A stretch of 7,431 nt of DNA from Devosia sp. (GTDB lineage Bacteria; Pseudomonadota; Alphaproteobacteria; Rhizobiales; Devosiaceae), in NCBI GenBank assembly GCA_016793415.1, contig JAEUMC010000275.1, positions 1 through 7,431 on the forward strand, in the 5' to 3' direction. Numbering within the stretch: the first letter of the stretch is position 1; the number at the start of each line of letters is the position of its first letter. A program made the position numbers and the translations under genes. Shown here in pieces: positions 5,200-7,431 of the stretch. Under the pieces are notes generated by a model, which did no database searches, had not been told where the DNA came from, and saw nothing but the letters and a program-made list of their open reading frames with translations.

Positions 5200-6582
5200 T
5201 CAAGCCGAGTGCCGATACGAAAACACCCGATCGCGACCCGCACGCTTGGCCGCGTACAAGGCTTGGTCGGCGTGGTCGAGAAGCGTTGGCAGTGTATATC
5301 CATCCTCGAATCGCGCCAGGCCGACACTGATCGTAATTCGAATGCGCTCGTCACCTGCCGTGACCTGCAACTCCTCGACTGCCTTGCGCATACGTTCGGC
5401 TACGCGCCCTGCTCCTGCTGCATCCACGTCCCTGAGGAGAATGCCGAACTCCTCACCACCCAGGCGTCCGACCAGGTCGCCGGGTCGAACCTGACGCATC
5501 AAGCACTCCCCGAAAGACCGTAGGACCAGGTCACCTGCCTGATGCCCGTGCGTGTCGTTGATGGTCTTGAAATGGTCTATGTCGACCACCAGCAGCGCAA
5601 GGCGGCCACCCGCTCGCATCAGGTCCTGGGCTTGCTCAAGGAAGGCGCTGCGCGCCATCGTCGTCGTGAGCGCGTCCCTGCTGAGGGATTGACGAAGTTC
5701 AGCGATAAGTCGCTCTCGGCTGGCATTTGTCGACGCGACTGTCAGTGGAGCGAGCGAGAACAGCGCGATCCCAAGCCGTGCCGAGATCGAAGCGAACACC
5801 GCATCAGTTGCCGCCAGACCCAGCATCGAAGTGGCAGCCGTCATCTGCCAGAGACAGACGACGGCGGTGAGGACGGCCGTAGTGGTTACCCCATAGCGCA
5901 ACGCACACCAGAGTATTCCGGGTACCGGGAAAGCGATCGCGCCCGGACCACCGACCAAGGTCGCAATCGCCATCGAGATCAGGACGGTCCCCACCGGCAT
6001 CAGGTCCGATCGCCGTATCCGAAACAGACCGGCGCGGGCTCTCCCGACGGCTGCGGCGAGATCACGCGACAGCATGACCGGGAGTATGACCAGGTAGTTC
6101 ACCAGCTCAGTCGCGAACCAGAACACAAGTCCCTCGAGCATTGGAACTTGCAGCAGCGGCTCCGCCACCCACATGCCCACAATGCCCGCGGCCAGCGACG
6201 CCACGACGGCTCCTGCGAGCAGGTAGAGGCATGACGCCGGCTCAGTAAGGTTCAGCACCCGCTCTGGCATGCGCTGAAACGCCAACCAACCAGCGAAAAC
6301 GCCTGCGACGTTGGCAGCGGTCAGCCACAATGCCTTGTCGAACGAACTTCCGGTAAGCAAATCAGCGGCTATGAACGCCAGCACAGCTGAGAGCCAGGAG
6401 GAGAGCCTGGCAAAACCAGGGTGCCGGACAAGCAGGCCCAGCAACAAGGCATTGGCAGGCCAGACTTGTGCAAGGTAGCCAACCGGCCTGGTGGAGATCC
6501 CGAACAGCGCCGCGCCGATTACCAGAAGCGCGACCAAGGCCGCAGGGAACCTCATCAGTCCAAATGCAATGCGTGAAATCAA
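5200..6582 (-). CDS. MASE1-GGDEF membrane diguanylate cyclase
   Basis: This is a predicted inner-membrane enzyme making cyclic di-GMP from two GTP. Residues about 10-285 form an eight-or-so-helix MASE1-type sensor domain, with the typical RPVGYLAQVWPANALLLGLL near residues 32-51. After a short helical linker comes the GGDEF domain (about 296-458): metal-binding VVDIDHFKTINDTHGHQAGD (332-351), the signature GGEEF (375-379), and the product-inhibition I-site RPGD (366-369) five residues before it. The catalytic parts are complete, so the enzyme should be active and feedback-inhibited. The start is a TTG at 6582 with GAGG upstream; an ATG nine codons in (6555) is the alternative. The signal sensed by MASE1 cannot be read from sequence. 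It converges with the GNAT gene and lies downstream of glgX on the same strand. Confidence 0.92.
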   Translation of the reverse strand: MISRIAFGLMRFPAALVALLVIGAALFGISTRPVGYLAQVWPANALLLGLLVRHPGFARLSSWLSAVLAFIAADLLTGSSFDKALWLTAANVAGVFAGWLAFQRMPERVLNLTEPASCLYLLAGAVVASLAAGIVGMWVAEPLLQVPMLEGLVFWFATELVNYLVILPVMLSRDLAAAVGRARAGLFRIRRSDLMPVGTVLISMAIATLVGGPGAIAFPVPGILWCALRYGVTTTAVLTAVVCLWQMTAATSMLGLAATDAVFASISARLGIALFSLAPLTVASTNASRERLIAELRQSLSRDALTTTMARSAFLEQAQDLMRAGGRLALLVVDIDHFKTINDTHGHQAGDLVLRSFGECLMRQVRPGDLVGRLGGEEFGILLRDVDAAGAGRVAERMRKAVEELQVTAGDERIRITISVGLARFEDGYTLPTLLDHADQALYAAKRAGRDRVFSYRHSA

Positions 6583-6835
6583 GTGCTCGCCTCAAGGCGC
6601 CTCAACCGCCCCAACGGGCTGAACTCAGATTCCCTCCGTGTTTCCCTCCAACGCTCTCGTTGTCAATGCAGGCATTGTGACTATCCAGCGCTTATGACGG
6701 ATTACTGCCCTGCCATAGATAGCCAAGTTCACCGCTGGTCAGTGTGGCAAGCCCCCTGGCACCTCATCGACCTCCGCTAGGCAGGAGTTCGGCAGACGTC
6801 GGGCAACGGTTCGTCGTGCTGAAGAGAAGCCAGTC
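6583..6835. other. Intergenic region between the diguanylate cyclase and glgX
   Basis: These 253 bp contain no convincing gene, since the short open frames here lack ribosome sites and family features. On the minus strand TTGACA (6666-6661) is a consensus -35 that could serve the cyclase gene, but the hexamer 17 bp further on (AAACAC) is a poor -10, so this is only a candidate promoter. I see no clear intrinsic terminator for glgX. Confidence 0.4.
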
Positions 6836-7431
6836 CTACTCCTTCGGCGTCTCCTCAGACGGCTCATCGCCCGGCAGCTCCTCCGGCGGGGCGCCCGGCA
6901 CGTTGTCGGGTTGCGGCGGCGGTTGCGGCGTTTCCGGCTGCACCGGAATCTCCTGCGGCGGCACCGGAACCTCGGGCTTGGCCGGCGGGATCTGGCCCTT
7001 GAGCAGCACCACCACCGAGCGTGGCGGCAGGGTTGCCGCACGATCGGCCACCGGCAAAACTGCCTGGTCGTCGGAGACAAGACCCACGGTCCAGTAGCCC
7101 TCCGGCAACCGCGCCAGCACCGGATCGATGCGGCGATTGAACCAGACGATCAGATCCTCTTCGGCCGTCTGTAGCCGCATGCCCAGCACCGAGGCCCCGG
7201 CATCGTTCCAGTCACCATCGTTCATTTCGCGACCATCCGGATGCAGCCAGGCCACATCGCGAATACCGTTCTTGGTCTGCCCGGTCAGGAAATGATCGTG
7301 CGTCAGCGCCGGATGCATCCGGCGGAACTCACTGAGCGCCGAGACGAAATCGACCAGCGTGCCATCGGCACTCTCCCAGTCGACCCAGGTGATCTCATTG
7401 TCCTGTGCATAGGCGTTGTTGTTGCCCTGCT
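6836..7431 (-). CDS. glgX: Glycogen debranching enzyme GlgX, C-terminal part (cut by window edge)
   Basis: GlgX is a cytoplasmic isoamylase-type enzyme that hydrolyses alpha-1,6 branch points of glycogen trimmed by phosphorylase. The frame is open to the right edge, so only the last 197 residues are seen. They start with QGNNNAYAQDNEITWVDW, a signature stretch of GlgX catalytic domains. LSEFRRMHPAL (27-37 area) and VAWLHPDGREMNDGDWND follow, then the C-terminal beta domain ending at PRSVVVLLKG. A tail of 50 residues follows (coding 6839-6988) with 19 prolines and many glutamates, starting PPAKPEVPVPPQEIP. This tail lies beyond the point where I expect GlgX to end and is low-complexity. The other glg genes are expected upstream, outside the window to the right. 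Confidence 0.93.
   Translation of the reverse strand, partial: QGNNNAYAQDNEITWVDWESADGTLVDFVSALSEFRRMHPALTHDHFLTGQTKNGIRDVAWLHPDGREMNDGDWNDAGASVLGMRLQTAEEDLIVWFNRRIDPVLARLPEGYWTVGLVSDDQAVLPVADRAATLPPRSVVVLLKGQIPPAKPEVPVPPQEIPVQPETPQPPPQPDNVPGAPPEELPGDEPSEETPKE

Noticed and set aside
5542..6234. 230-codon plus-strand frame opposite the diguanylate cyclase
   Set aside because: Its composition (Arg, His, Gln, Asp rich) is typical of an antisense shadow, and the minus strand encodes a complete MASE1-GGDEF protein.

Overview
This window looks like chromosomal DNA from a GC-rich alphaproteobacterium. The Hyphomicrobiales (Rhizobiales) fit best, and a Devosia-like genome is a guess rather than a demonstrated assignment. 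The reasons are strong G/C bias at third codon positions, UreE/UreF/UreG of rhizobial type, and two GC-rich mosaic palindromes of a kind common in this group. No rRNA, tRNA, CRISPR array, insertion sequence or phage gene was seen.

Left part (1-2724, plus strand): the distal end of a urease operon. The order is the 3' end of a small membrane protein gene, ureE (nickel metallochaperone), ureF, a DUF3995-type membrane protein, and ureG (GTPase). The last four genes are joined by ATGA stop/start overlaps, so they are very probably one translationally coupled mRNA. The structural genes (ureABC) and ureD would be expected upstream, outside the window. Two points stand out. UreF carries an in-frame insertion of about 45 residues encoded by a near-perfect 40-bp-arm inverted repeat. 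UreG has THTD where the family's guanine-specificity motif NKxD is expected.

Middle part (2725-5093): a second, different large palindrome (arms of 49 bp) follows ureG and is bracketed by short direct repeats. Next is a minus-strand metallophosphoesterase of the class III cyclic-nucleotide phosphodiesterase type. Then comes a divergent pair: a small membrane protein of unknown function (minus) and a MerR-family regulator (plus). They share an almost perfect 24-bp dyad placed between -35 and -10 elements with an overlong spacer, the classic MerR activation architecture, so the membrane protein is the predicted target. A GNAT acetyltransferase lies directly downstream of the regulator.

Right part (5200-7431, minus strand): a MASE1-GGDEF diguanylate cyclase with an intact catalytic signature and inhibitory site, a 253-bp intergenic region, and the C-terminal third of a glycogen debranching enzyme (GlgX) that runs off the window edge. 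GlgX ends in an unusual 50-residue proline- and glutamate-rich tail.

No wholly new multi-gene system is evident. The strongest leads are the palindromic element living inside ureF, the atypical UreG G4 motif, and the MerR/unknown-membrane-protein switch.
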